This document shows positions 1 to 8,256 of a DNA stretch of 64,000 bases, piece after piece. The translations under genes were made by a program, and so were the position numbers. The stretch lies in assembly GCF_003315205.1 (NCBI RefSeq), contig NZ_QNRR01000010.1, positions 124,001 through 188,000 of the forward strand, given 5' to 3'. Source of the stretch: Roseimicrobium gellanilyticum. GTDB taxonomy: Bacteria > Verrucomicrobiota > Verrucomicrobiia > Verrucomicrobiales > Verrucomicrobiaceae. The number at the start of each line of letters is the position of its first letter. Within the stretch, counting starts at the first letter, position 1. A model generated the notes under the pieces. The model was given only the letters and a program-made list of their open reading frames with translations. It searched no databases and was not told the DNA's origin.

Positions 1-131
1 GTCTTCACCGCGCGCAGCCAGCGCTCGGCGTTGGTGATGGGGACGGGGGACTGGGCGGGTAGCATGGCGGTGGTGCATGTCATGGCCAAGGTCAGGGCGA
101 TGGCGCGGCAGGGAATCTGGCCTCTGGGCAT
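1..131 (-). CDS. secreted protein, N-terminal part only (cut by window edge)
   Basis: An open frame runs leftward from an ATG at 131 and leaves the window without a stop, giving 43 codons. The first residues carry basic amino acids (MPRGQIPCR), then a hydrophobic stretch (AIALTLAMTCTTAML) and a PAQ-like cleavage site, which together look like a classical Sec signal peptide. The mature part begins with PVPITNAERWLRAVK and is too short to place in a family. It is divergent from the metallophosphoesterase-like gene that starts at 211, so the region 132-210 should hold both promoters. Function unknown. Confidence 0.55.
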   Translation of the reverse strand, partial: MPRGQIPCRAIALTLAMTCTTAMLPAQSPVPITNAERWLRAVK

Positions 132-210
132 GACATGGCATGCAAGCAAAGTTGCGGGCAGATGGACAGGGGAAAGTGGGGAATTGACCTTCCTGAAAGG
201 TGGTTGAACG

Positions 211-1401
211 TTGCGCAGGAAAGATAGAACCAACCGCGCTGGCCAGTTCTTTGGCATGCCTTGTCGCTTTCGTCTTGCCAGTGTTCTAGCTCTGATTGCC
301 TCCGGCGCATCCGCCCACGCTCAGGTTGAACGTGTATGGCTCACGCACCAGTCGAATGACCCCTCCCGCATCGTGGTGAATTGGGAGACCGCAAAACCTT
401 TGCCCTCGGTGGTGAACTATGGCCTTGCTGCGAAGTACGATCGCGTAGCCACGACGGAAGGACTGGCGACGCGTCACCACGTGGAGATCGCCATCCCGGA
501 GAAGGACGTGGTGTGGCACTACTCGGTGGGCAGTGGCGAGCACGCCACGAAGGATGCGACATTCAAAGGGTATCCGGTCGAGGAGTTGCGCGTGGCGATT
601 GTAGGAGACTGGGGATATGCGCCGGGCAGGGATCTCAGCGCCTTGAAGAAGGATGATGTGCACCTGCTTATCACGGCAGGAGACAACGTGCCCAGCCTGC
701 ATGAGAAGGGGAGGGAGGGCGTGAAAGCTTTCGCGGACCTCATCGACCGCGAGCCGGAGCTTTTCCGCGGCACGCCTTTCATGCCCATTCTGGGGAATCA
801 TGACAAGGAAGTGAAGTCTCGCGGACCCAAACCGCCCCCCGAGGCAGTCTATGATGTGTCCGCTACCGCGTATCGCGAGTTCTTTGCCCTGCCTGGTGAT
901 GAGTGGAAGTGGCACTTCGACATTCCTGAATTCGACGTGCGTTTCATCGCCACGGACATCCAGCACATCTCAGATATTGGGAATACCTGGCAGACCTGCC
1001 ATGCCATCGATGCGCAGTCGGAGCAATTTGTCTGGTTCCGTGATCTGATGGGCAAGACCGCGCAGGGCTTTGTGTTCAGCCTCATCAATGAAAAGCAGTC
1101 CTCACTGGCTGGTGCCACGAAAGGCATCTGGCATGAGCAGTTTCGCAAAAGCAGTGCCCTCATCACCGGTTTCGGTTACTTCGCCGAGCGCGCCGAGTTG
1201 GACGGTGGCCTGCCCTATTTCAATACCTGCCTGAAAGGCGATGGCTCTCCCTACAAAGATGCCAAGGCGCAGTTCTTCAAAAGCGAGGACAACTACCTGC
1301 TGCTCACCTTCAAAAAAGGCGCGCCCAGCATGACTGTGCAGTTCAAAAATCTGCTTGGTGAAGTGCTGGACACGCGGGTGATCGAAAAACGGAAGCCGTG
1401 A
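211..1401 (+). CDS. secreted purple-acid-phosphatase-like metallophosphoesterase with degenerate C-terminal motifs
   Basis: 396 residues from a TTG at 211, which has AGGTGG seven bases upstream. An in-frame ATG at 256 gives a shorter signal peptide and is the alternative start. A signal peptide (hydrophobic LASVLALIASGASAHA) precedes a fibronectin-like N-terminal domain (VERVWLTHQSNDPSRIVVNWE) typical of purple acid phosphatases. Calcineurin-like motifs follow: GDWG with Asp133, GDN with Asp158 and GNHD with Asn196-His197. The expected VxxH motif is replaced by SLIN near residue 290, and the GHxH motif by GFGYF at 320-324. Several metal-ligand histidines are therefore missing. Catalysis is doubtful; a binding role or a divergent active site is possible. 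The intact relative at 20609-21823 shows what a complete set looks like. Confidence 0.75.
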   Translation: MRRKDRTNRAGQFFGMPCRFRLASVLALIASGASAHAQVERVWLTHQSNDPSRIVVNWETAKPLPSVVNYGLAAKYDRVATTEGLATRHHVEIAIPEKDVVWHYSVGSGEHATKDATFKGYPVEELRVAIVGDWGYAPGRDLSALKKDDVHLLITAGDNVPSLHEKGREGVKAFADLIDREPELFRGTPFMPILGNHDKEVKSRGPKPPPEAVYDVSATAYREFFALPGDEWKWHFDIPEFDVRFIATDIQHISDIGNTWQTCHAIDAQSEQFVWFRDLMGKTAQGFVFSLINEKQSSLAGATKGIWHEQFRKSSALITGFGYFAERAELDGGLPYFNTCLKGDGSPYKDAKAQFFKSEDNYLLLTFKKGAPSMTVQFKNLLGEVLDTRVIEKRKP

Positions 1402-1406
1402 GTGGT

Positions 1407-1426
1407 CCGCACAATCCTTTGTGCGG
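1407..1426. terminator. perfect hairpin between convergent genes
   Basis: An 8-base perfect stem (CCGCACAA / TTGTGCGG) with a 4-base loop lies six bases after the stop of the metallophosphoesterase-like gene and before the stop of the convergent glutathione peroxidase gene. No strong T-tract follows on the plus strand. It is a plausible shared terminator or mRNA 3' end, but termination is inferred from position only. Confidence 0.5.
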
Positions 1427-1452
1427 TCAGCACCGCAGCCGACTGTGGCTGA

Positions 1453-2001
1453 CTACTTCGCCGCCAGCGCTTCTTCAATTGCCTTCATCAAGCCAGCATC
1501 GGTAGGCTCCGTGTCCGGCTCGAAGCGCTGCAGTGGCTTGCCGTCCTTTCCGATGAGGAACTTGCCGAAGTTCCAGCCTACATCGCCCGGGAAAGCGCCA
1601 TCCTTGCCGGTGAGCGCGGCATAGAGCGGGTGCTGCTCAGGGCCTTTCACATGGATCTTGTCGAACATGGGGAAGGTCACCTTGTAGTTCGTGCTGCAGA
1701 AAGATTTGATCTCCTCGTTGGACCCGGGCTCCTGTGCGCCGAAGTCATTGCAGGGAAATCCGAGCACCACCAATCCCTTGTCTTTATACTGCTCGTAGAG
1801 CCCTTGCAGTCCCTGATACTGCGGCGTGAGGCCGCACTGCGAGGCCACATTCACCATGAGCAGGACTTTCCCCTGATATGCCTTCAGCGAGGTGTCCTTG
1901 CCGTCGATGTCTTTGAGCGGGATGTCGAGGATGGACTTGGAATCAGCAGCAAGCATGGTGGTGATTGCGAAGAGGGAAAGGAGGGCGAGAAGACATTTCA
2001 T
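1453..2001 (-). CDS. glutathione peroxidase family protein, secreted (Cys type)
   Basis: 182 residues from ATG at 2001, chosen because it opens a signal peptide (MKCLLALLSLFAITTMLAAD). The thioredoxin-fold GPx body shows the peroxidatic Cys56 in NVASQCGLTPQY, the FPCNxFG loop at 82-88, and the Trp143-Asn144 pair in WNFGKFL. The family's catalytic tetrad is Cys/Sec, Gln, Trp, Asn; here the Gln position of the FPCNQFG motif is Asp86. The expected role is thiol-dependent reduction of peroxides outside the cytoplasmic membrane, more likely with thioredoxin than glutathione as donor, which is typical of bacterial Cys-GPx but not shown by the sequence. The leader before the ATG is pyrimidine-rich (CTCCTGTCCTTTCC). 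Confidence 0.9.
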   Translation of the reverse strand: MKCLLALLSLFAITTMLAADSKSILDIPLKDIDGKDTSLKAYQGKVLLMVNVASQCGLTPQYQGLQGLYEQYKDKGLVVLGFPCNDFGAQEPGSNEEIKSFCSTNYKVTFPMFDKIHVKGPEQHPLYAALTGKDGAFPGDVGWNFGKFLIGKDGKPLQRFEPDTEPTDAGLMKAIEEALAAK

Positions 2002-2075
2002 GGAAAGGACAGGAGTGCAGTGGAGAACACGTGGTGTGCGTTGCATTCTTGCCGGACAGCGTGCAAATCAAGCGA

Positions 2076-2684
2076 ATGCTCGGCCGTGACTTCTTCCAAC
2101 GTGATGTGCTCACCGTGGCGCGTGAGCTGGTGGGGGTGGAACTCGTGTGGCACGGGTGCAGCGGCATCATCGTGGAGACGGAGGCCTACGGCGCAGAGTA
2201 TGACGAGGCCTGCCACACGGCCACACGGCCGAGTGCGCGACAGTTCGTACTGAACGAGCCTCCCGGCGCCGCCTACGTCTATTTCAACTATGGCATGTAC
2301 TGGCTCTTCAACCTTCTGGTCAAAGGCGGCCGGCGGGATGGGCTTATCCTCATCCGGGCCTTGGAGCCTGTGAGCGGCATTAAGGAGATGCAACGGCGTC
2401 GTGGCCGGGAGAAGGTCACGGAGCTGTGCAGCGGACCAGGCAAACTCGCGGTGGCCATGGGAATCACGGGCTCCGACCATCGAACACCGATGGCGGGACG
2501 GGGCCGGCCAACGGGCGTGGGCTTGCGCATTCCCAAGACCGGGCTTGCGCATGAGGTGGCAGAGGATATCCGCGTGGGCATCAGCAAGGCGGTGAATCAT
2601 CCCTGGCGCTACCTTGCAAGGGGCAATCCGAATGTGAGTGTGCCGCATGGGAAGGTGAAGGTGCCGGGCTTGGAGAGTAAGTGA
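2076..2684 (+). CDS. DNA-3-methyladenine glycosylase, AAG/MPG family
   Basis: 202 residues from ATG at 2076; a GTG at 2061 would add five residues. The enzyme removes alkylated purines (3-methyladenine, hypoxanthine) from DNA as the first step of base-excision repair. Family motifs are present in order: VETEAY with the probable catalytic Glu34, DEACH and the PSAR loop, PPGAAYVYFNYGMYW (the PGxxYVYxxYGMY signature near 62-75), and LCSGPGKLAVAMGI in the C-terminal half. The length matches bacterial members of the family. It is the last housekeeping-type gene before the Wadjet operon, so the left boundary of that island falls in 2685-2777. The 3' end of the gene is ordinary. Confidence 0.92.
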   Translation: MLGRDFFQRDVLTVARELVGVELVWHGCSGIIVETEAYGAEYDEACHTATRPSARQFVLNEPPGAAYVYFNYGMYWLFNLLVKGGRRDGLILIRALEPVSGIKEMQRRRGREKVTELCSGPGKLAVAMGITGSDHRTPMAGRGRPTGVGLRIPKTGLAHEVAEDIRVGISKAVNHPWRYLARGNPNVSVPHGKVKVPGLESK

Positions 2685-2777
2685 GTGCTTATCGAGTCGC
2701 CGGGGCTCGCTCGCATTCTTGTTTTTTCCATCTTTTGCTGAGTTGAACCCGGCCCCGGCCCCGAGTATGGAAGGTGG

Positions 2778-4256
2778 GTGCAGGATGCATCTCTCAGCGA
2801 ACGACTCGCGCGCACGGTGTCAGCGGACTTTTTCCGGCCGCTGACCCGTCCCTCAGCGCCGGTGTCGGTGGATTGTGCCCAGCGCTTAATCGAGGAGGCT
2901 GGATTGGCGGGCAGATTGCCCTTCAGCGAAGCACGGCAGATCATCCGTGAAGTGCTGGCGAGCCACCCACAGGTGGCACTGGCGGATGACGAGGGTGCTC
3001 TGCTCCGGGATGTGGGCCAGCGGGCTGGGATGTTCATGAACCGCCTCCTCGCTGCCGGCTGGCTGGAGGAGCAGACCTTGGGACTGCAGGACCGCCGCAT
3101 CATCGTGACGCCGGGCCTTCGCCTGCTCATGGGCATGCTGAGGGCACTTGCGGAGGATGAAATCGCTGAGCTGCGCACCTTCGCGGATACCTTGCGTGGG
3201 GTTTGCGAGACGCTTGAACGGCCGCAGGTGCTGGATGCGGATGTACACACCGGCGACTCGCTGCGGGCGACGATCAACGATCTCAGCCAGCGCCTCGATC
3301 TCGCCGTGAATCAGCTCTACTCGGTGGAGAAGCTGATTGCGGGATTCGAAGCGCAGCAGCGTCAGTCAGACTCTCCCGCGCAGACGCTGAAGCTCTTCTA
3401 CCTCGACTTCGCCCAAGGACAGCACATGGTCTGCTATGATGTGCTGAGCAAGGGAGGCCTGCTCTCGCGCTTGCGTTCTGCAAGAGCTCTCGTGGCCGCG
3501 CAGCAGGACGATCCCCTCGTGCGCGAGCGGCTGGCAGAAGGCATCCGTGAGCACTTCGGATACGATGCCCCGGAGTCCGTGTTGCGTGCACGGCAGGTGC
3601 TGGCAACGCTGGAGCGCAGTCTTGGCGGCCTGGGAGACATCGCGCGCGCGATCGATGAACGCATGGCGGCGTTCAATCGCCTGTCCCAGCAGCGCTACCG
3701 CTATCAAACTGAAGTACGCGGCAGAAGACCGGAATTGGTGAAGGCCTATTGTGAGGCCATCAACGCCACGCACCGTGGCGAGCATTTCCGCGATCTGTCC
3801 AACATGCCTGCGGACTTCAAGCCGCTGTGTCCCGAGGTGAAGCTCTTCTTTGGCACCGGCGCGTTGTGGAAGGGAAGGAATCGGCGTCCCCCGGTGGATC
3901 TCAAGTTCAACGCAGGTCGCGCCACGCCCGAGGACGAGGCCTCCGCGTTGGAAGCCATGCGGCAGCGGCAGCGTCTCGCCCTCACACCCATGCGCGCCGC
4001 GCGTTTGGTGGCGAGGATGTTGCCGGGCAAGAAGGCCTCCGCAGGCACTGATGCGTTCAGCGTCAGCAGCACGGATGAGCTTCTGGATCTGCTGGCCACC
4101 GTCGCCTACGATCATGCGCAGGATGAGCAGGGGCGCATGGTGCGCTGGAAGATCGCGAGTGAGCGGCTGAAGTCTGGCCTGGAGCCCGAGAAGGTGATAC
4201 GCGATGAGCAACTTGAGTGGAAGGTGGACCGCTTTAACCTGACAAGAACTTCATGA
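2778..4256 (+). CDS. jetA: Wadjet anti-plasmid system, kleisin-like subunit JetA
   Basis: 492 residues. GTG at 2778 is the only sensible start because an in-frame TGA lies at 2739; a purine run GGAAGG at 2769-2774 sits just upstream. The protein is rich in helices and resembles the JetA/MukF-like family of Wadjet, with an N-terminal winged-helix-like part and a long charged helical middle. In Wadjet, JetA is the kleisin that bridges the JetC SMC heads and binds JetB, forming a loop-extruding complex that recognises small circular DNA. Assignment rests mainly on position: it is followed by an unmistakable JetB-JetC-JetD set, with a 4-base ATGA overlap to jetB at 4253. Cytoplasmic. Confidence 0.85.
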   Translation: MQDASLSERLARTVSADFFRPLTRPSAPVSVDCAQRLIEEAGLAGRLPFSEARQIIREVLASHPQVALADDEGALLRDVGQRAGMFMNRLLAAGWLEEQTLGLQDRRIIVTPGLRLLMGMLRALAEDEIAELRTFADTLRGVCETLERPQVLDADVHTGDSLRATINDLSQRLDLAVNQLYSVEKLIAGFEAQQRQSDSPAQTLKLFYLDFAQGQHMVCYDVLSKGGLLSRLRSARALVAAQQDDPLVRERLAEGIREHFGYDAPESVLRARQVLATLERSLGGLGDIARAIDERMAAFNRLSQQRYRYQTEVRGRRPELVKAYCEAINATHRGEHFRDLSNMPADFKPLCPEVKLFFGTGALWKGRNRRPPVDLKFNAGRATPEDEASALEAMRQRQRLALTPMRAARLVARMLPGKKASAGTDAFSVSSTDELLDLLATVAYDHAQDEQGRMVRWKIASERLKSGLEPEKVIRDEQLEWKVDRFNLTRTS

Positions 4257-4912
4257 CCATTGAGAGAACGGATCCCCTGTGGCCCAGCTTCTGGCACGAG
4301 GTGCCGGTGGAGGATCGTGCGCCGATGCGCGACATCCTGGCGGACCTGCTGAGCCATGGCGTGCTGCTAGGAGATACCGGCAGTGGACGCGAGCTCCTCC
4401 TGGTGGCACGGGAGCATCAGCATCGGCTTGCGGATTACCTGGCACCTCTGGGCCTGGAGCTCGTGCTGGATGAAGAGGTCCCGTTGCTCCAGGCACGTCC
4501 GCGCACGGAGTCGTGTCAGCTTCTCGGCTCTTTCAATAAGTATGAAACCCTCATGCTGCTGACCCTCTGGCGTGTGTGGGATGAGGCGCAGACGAGTGGA
4601 CTCAGTTCTGCCGTTACGCTCACCCTGGATGAATTATACGAGAAGCTGCGCGTGTACTTTGAGGACATCGAAAGGCCCGAGCGCACGCAGCTTGAGGATG
4701 CGCTGGGCAAACTGAAGCGCCATCGCCTGATTCGCACCCGCCGGCCAGATGACTCGGAGGCTCCCGGTGAGACTATCATTGAGGTCCTGCCATCGCTCGC
4801 GCGTGTGATACCCTTTGATTCCATCGAGCAGTGGAGTGAGCGCGCTCAACTGGTCTCGCCCACTGCGGCCGTAGGAGAGGAAGTTTCGACCGGAGGTGCG
4901 TCCGCAGTATGA
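4253..4912 (+). CDS. jetB: Wadjet subunit JetB (KITE-like, DUF4194)
   Basis: 219 residues. The start ATG overlaps the jetA stop (ATGA at 4253-4256), and its own stop overlaps jetC in the same way at 4909-4912. The middle (YETLMLLTLWRVWDEAQ, then LTLDELYEKLRVYF) reads as tandem winged-helix segments typical of DUF4194/MukE-like KITE proteins. In Wadjet, JetB dimerises and binds the JetA kleisin. The order and tight overlaps imply translational coupling for subunit stoichiometry. Identification is secure in context; on its own the sequence would be only moderately convincing. Confidence 0.88.
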   Translation: MTIERTDPLWPSFWHEVPVEDRAPMRDILADLLSHGVLLGDTGSGRELLLVAREHQHRLADYLAPLGLELVLDEEVPLLQARPRTESCQLLGSFNKYETLMLLTLWRVWDEAQTSGLSSAVTLTLDELYEKLRVYFEDIERPERTQLEDALGKLKRHRLIRTRRPDDSEAPGETIIEVLPSLARVIPFDSIEQWSERAQLVSPTAAVGEEVSTGGASAV

Positions 4913-7900
4913 ATTCGCCCCGCCGCATCACCCTGAGCCGCATCGTCGCGGTGAACTGGTACGGTTACCGCCAGTTCATTGATGTGAATGGTCTCTCGCT
5001 CATCACCGGAGCCAATGGTTCTGGGAAGAGCGCGCTGCTGGACCTCATCCAGTTTGTCATGCTGGGGGAGCAACTCAGCCGGTTCAACAAAGCCGCGGCG
5101 GGAGCTGGCAGCGGTCGTACGTTGCGTGGGTATTGCCTGTGCGATACGAACACCATCAGTCGCGATGGCAACGAACGCTTCCTCAGGTCGAGTGGCGTGA
5201 CGTTTGCCGCGCTGGAATTTTCCGCTCCTCCCAATGCTGCTGGGGACATTCCACGGCAGACCTGGGGCGCACGCATCGAGTACGATAGTCCCACGGCAAA
5301 AGGCAGCATCCGCTGGTTCCGCGCGCCGCGCCGCATGGAGAAGTCTGACTTCCTCCGCATGGATTTGCACGGCGAAGAGGAGTTTCTCTCGGATGAGGAA
5401 TTTCGCGTGCACCTGAAGCGTGATCTTGAGGGAGATTGCTGGGAGCACCAGCGCACTTATCTGGAGGAGATGCGCCAGCGCACGGGCCTGCATTTCGACC
5501 GGGAGCAGATGAACAAGACGTTGCCGAAGGCGATGGCATTCCAGCCGGAGAGCAACTTCGAGGCGTTCATCCGCGACTACTTGCTGGAAGTTTCCCTGCC
5601 GGACGTACGCGCGGTGAAAGCCAGTGTGGAGGCGCACAACCGTGCCAAGGCCCACTTGGAGAAGATGCATGACCAGCACCAGCGTCTGGGGCGCATCTGC
5701 CAGCTTCATGAAGCTGCGGCGTCACATCGCCGGGAGTCAGCCCTGTGGTATCACCTCGCGGATGCGCTGCAGCATGAGGAAGCTCTGGAGAAGCTGGAGG
5801 GGGCCCGTCAGATGTTGCGCAAGATCACGGAAGACAGCGCGCAGCAAGTGCGCGACCGTGAGGATGCCATCACCGAGCGCAATGAATTGGAGGACCAACT
5901 CACGGAAGTGCGTCTCGTGGTGGGGAATGATTCCCAGCTCGCCCGGCTCAGTGAGAATCGCGAACGCCTGCGCAAGCTGAAGGAGGAGCTGGCGGAGCTG
6001 CGTGAAGCTCGCAAGACCGCGTCCCAGTTCCTGCAGACGCACGGTATGCACTGGAAGAACTGGCTGCGTCTCGCGGAGTCCCTGCATGTGGATGTCCCAC
6101 GCGAGGTGCATGAATTGCTGGGTGTGATCCGCGGCAATGATGAATCGAAGGGGTTGGATGCCGTGGCGCGCCTGGGAAGACAGGGGGACGAGCTCCTGGA
6201 GATTGCCCGGGAGCGTCTCCGCGAGTTGCGCAGTGAGATTGAGAAGCTCGAGTCACGGGAGCGTGAATTGCAGCGCGATCTGGAACATTATCGAGAGGGG
6301 CGGTCCGCGCCTTCACCACTGCTGGATGCTTTGAGAGCGCGTGGGCAGAAGGTCTCGGCCCTGGGCCGTGTCGTCGAGGTGAAGGCGGAGGCGGAGGCCT
6401 GGTGGCCGCTGCTGGAGAGCCTGCTCGCTCAGGATCGACAGGCCATTTTGCCGGAGGACTTCGCCGCAGCTTGGGAGGAAGCGCAACGCACACCAAGCCC
6501 GGCTGAGCCGCTCATTCACTTGGAAGAAGCCCGCGCCAAAATGAAAAAGAACTCCGTGCAGGCAGGCAGCGTGCGGGAGTTCCTGGAGACGAAGCATGCC
6601 GGCGCCTCGGTGTATCTGGATGGCTTGCTGGGGGACCTCATGCCGGTGGATCACACCCACGGGCTTACGGAGCATCCACGTGCCCTGAGTCGCGATGGTT
6701 GGCTGAAGGACCCGCCTCGACGTGTGAGGCTCGTCCCTGCGAAAGAGCTGACTTTGGGTGAGGAGGGGCTGCGCCGCATGCGTGAGGTGCGGGAGACGGA
6801 ACTGCGCACCGTGCGTGAGCAGCTCTCCGTGGTCCGCCGCCAGCATGCCGACTGGCAGGGCTGGGCAAACCAGGCGGAAACTCATGGTCTGATACACCCC
6901 ACACCACCGGACGTGGGGTCTGCCCTGCGCCGTCTGCCGGAGGTGGAGAAGGAGTGCCACACGTTGGATGAGACCATCCGCCTGCTGGCCACACCCGAGC
7001 GCGAAGCCACCGTGGAGAAGCTGCGCAAGCTCGAGTCCGCTTTCAAGGGCGCCTCCGAGCGTGCCATCCGTCTGGAAGAGCGCCTTGGTCATCTGGATCT
7101 CCAGCAGCGTGAGCTGCGGGATCGCATTGCCACTCTGGAGGAAGAGGAGAGCTCCCTTCTGCTCAACAGGCATACCAGCCGTGCGAAGCTCACAGGAGTG
7201 CTGGAAACAGAAATCACCACGCGCCTCACCACGGCCAAGTCTGAGAAGGGTTCCTGGTCGAAGAAGAGGGAGGCTGCCATTGTTGTCGCCAATCACGAGG
7301 CGAATCGTGGAGCGGAGGCCACACGGCAGCGCGATGCCGAGCGTCAGCAGTTTGCCGTGGCTCATCCGGATATCGCGGAAGCGTTCGATACGCAGGACGA
7401 AGACAACGAGCGCTACGCCTCCCGCCTGCGTCAGCTTGCCGAGCAGGAACTGGATCGCTACAAGGCTGAGGCCGCGCAGGCACAGAAGGAGTGGGAGGAA
7501 CGCCTGCAGCATCAGGTGCTGGACGTGCTGAAGGAGAAGCTGGATGAAGCTGATCGCACCAAGCGTGAGCTGAACAAAGCGATGGCCCATGACATCGGTG
7601 GCATGCGCTACCAGATCACCAGCCAGAAGGATCGCACGCACACGGCCATCTGGGAACTGGTGGATGGCGGTATTCCGACCGGGGAGCAGCTCGCCCTCTT
7701 CAATCACTCCAAGCGCGAAGAGCTGGAGAAGGCCAAGCTGGAGCTCATGGCGGCCATCGAAGCGGCGGACAATCCCGAGGACAAGCGTGGCCAGCGCGCC
7801 TTGGACTATCGCTACTACCATCACTGGGACATCGAAGCCCGGCCCACCGGCAAGGGAGATGGCGCGGCCATCTCGCTGAACAAGAGTGCGAAGAAACAGA

Positions 7901-8256
7901 GCGGTGGTGAAAACCAGGCCCCCTTCTTCGTGGCCACTCTGGCGGCGTTCCATCGTGTGTATGACGTGAGCACACCCAATGGTCCGCCCACCCTCGGCCT
8001 CGTCGTCATGGATGAGGCCTTCAGCAAGCTCTCCGGCGATCGCATTGATGACTGCCTGGAGCTCGCACAGAACTTCGGCCTGCAACTCGTCATGGCTTTC
8101 CCGGAAGATCGCCTGCCCACGATGATCGAGCACGCGGATACCGTGGTGCAATGCCGTGTGGAGCGTTCCTATGACGATGCCACTGGATCGGTGAGTGACA
8201 TCCAGAACTGGGTGGTGCGTGTGGATCGGGATCGTCTACGGGAGGCCTTTGCATGA
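4909..8256 (+). CDS. jetC: Wadjet SMC-like ATPase JetC
   Basis: 1115 residues. The N-terminal head has Walker A GANGSGKS with Lys40. The C-terminal head carries the ABC signature as QSGGEN (Ser998-Glu1001) and Walker B VVMDEAF with Asp1035-Glu1036. Between the heads are two long Glu/Arg/Leu-rich coiled coils around a hinge near residues 480-620, the SMC/MukB/SbcC-like layout of JetC. In Wadjet the ATPase extrudes DNA loops and, with JetD, leads to cleavage of closed circular plasmids. ATGA overlaps join it to jetB and jetD. All key ATPase residues are intact, so the system looks functional. Confidence 0.95.
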   Translation: MNSPRRITLSRIVAVNWYGYRQFIDVNGLSLITGANGSGKSALLDLIQFVMLGEQLSRFNKAAAGAGSGRTLRGYCLCDTNTISRDGNERFLRSSGVTFAALEFSAPPNAAGDIPRQTWGARIEYDSPTAKGSIRWFRAPRRMEKSDFLRMDLHGEEEFLSDEEFRVHLKRDLEGDCWEHQRTYLEEMRQRTGLHFDREQMNKTLPKAMAFQPESNFEAFIRDYLLEVSLPDVRAVKASVEAHNRAKAHLEKMHDQHQRLGRICQLHEAAASHRRESALWYHLADALQHEEALEKLEGARQMLRKITEDSAQQVRDREDAITERNELEDQLTEVRLVVGNDSQLARLSENRERLRKLKEELAELREARKTASQFLQTHGMHWKNWLRLAESLHVDVPREVHELLGVIRGNDESKGLDAVARLGRQGDELLEIARERLRELRSEIEKLESRERELQRDLEHYREGRSAPSPLLDALRARGQKVSALGRVVEVKAEAEAWWPLLESLLAQDRQAILPEDFAAAWEEAQRTPSPAEPLIHLEEARAKMKKNSVQAGSVREFLETKHAGASVYLDGLLGDLMPVDHTHGLTEHPRALSRDGWLKDPPRRVRLVPAKELTLGEEGLRRMREVRETELRTVREQLSVVRRQHADWQGWANQAETHGLIHPTPPDVGSALRRLPEVEKECHTLDETIRLLATPEREATVEKLRKLESAFKGASERAIRLEERLGHLDLQQRELRDRIATLEEEESSLLLNRHTSRAKLTGVLETEITTRLTTAKSEKGSWSKKREAAIVVANHEANRGAEATRQRDAERQQFAVAHPDIAEAFDTQDEDNERYASRLRQLAEQELDRYKAEAAQAQKEWEERLQHQVLDVLKEKLDEADRTKRELNKAMAHDIGGMRYQITSQKDRTHTAIWELVDGGIPTGEQLALFNHSKREELEKAKLELMAAIEAADNPEDKRGQRALDYRYYHHWDIEARPTGKGDGAAISLNKSAKKQSGGENQAPFFVATLAAFHRVYDVSTPNGPPTLGLVVMDEAFSKLSGDRIDDCLELAQNFGLQLVMAFPEDRLPTMIEHADTVVQCRVERSYDDATGSVSDIQNWVVRVDRDRLREAFA

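Noticed and set aside
366-760. Idea that the aminotransferase half of the fusion protein (residues 366-760) is a second HemL
   Set aside because: A standard hemL is present at 39032-40318, and the fusion domain differs in active-site surroundings (RGGGEALALA, VDEVTAGW); it fits sugar-type class III aminotransferases better.
6313-8151. Long minus-strand open frame (612 codons) opposite jetC
   Set aside because: Shadow of the GC-rich, third-position-biased jetC coding sequence; no motifs.
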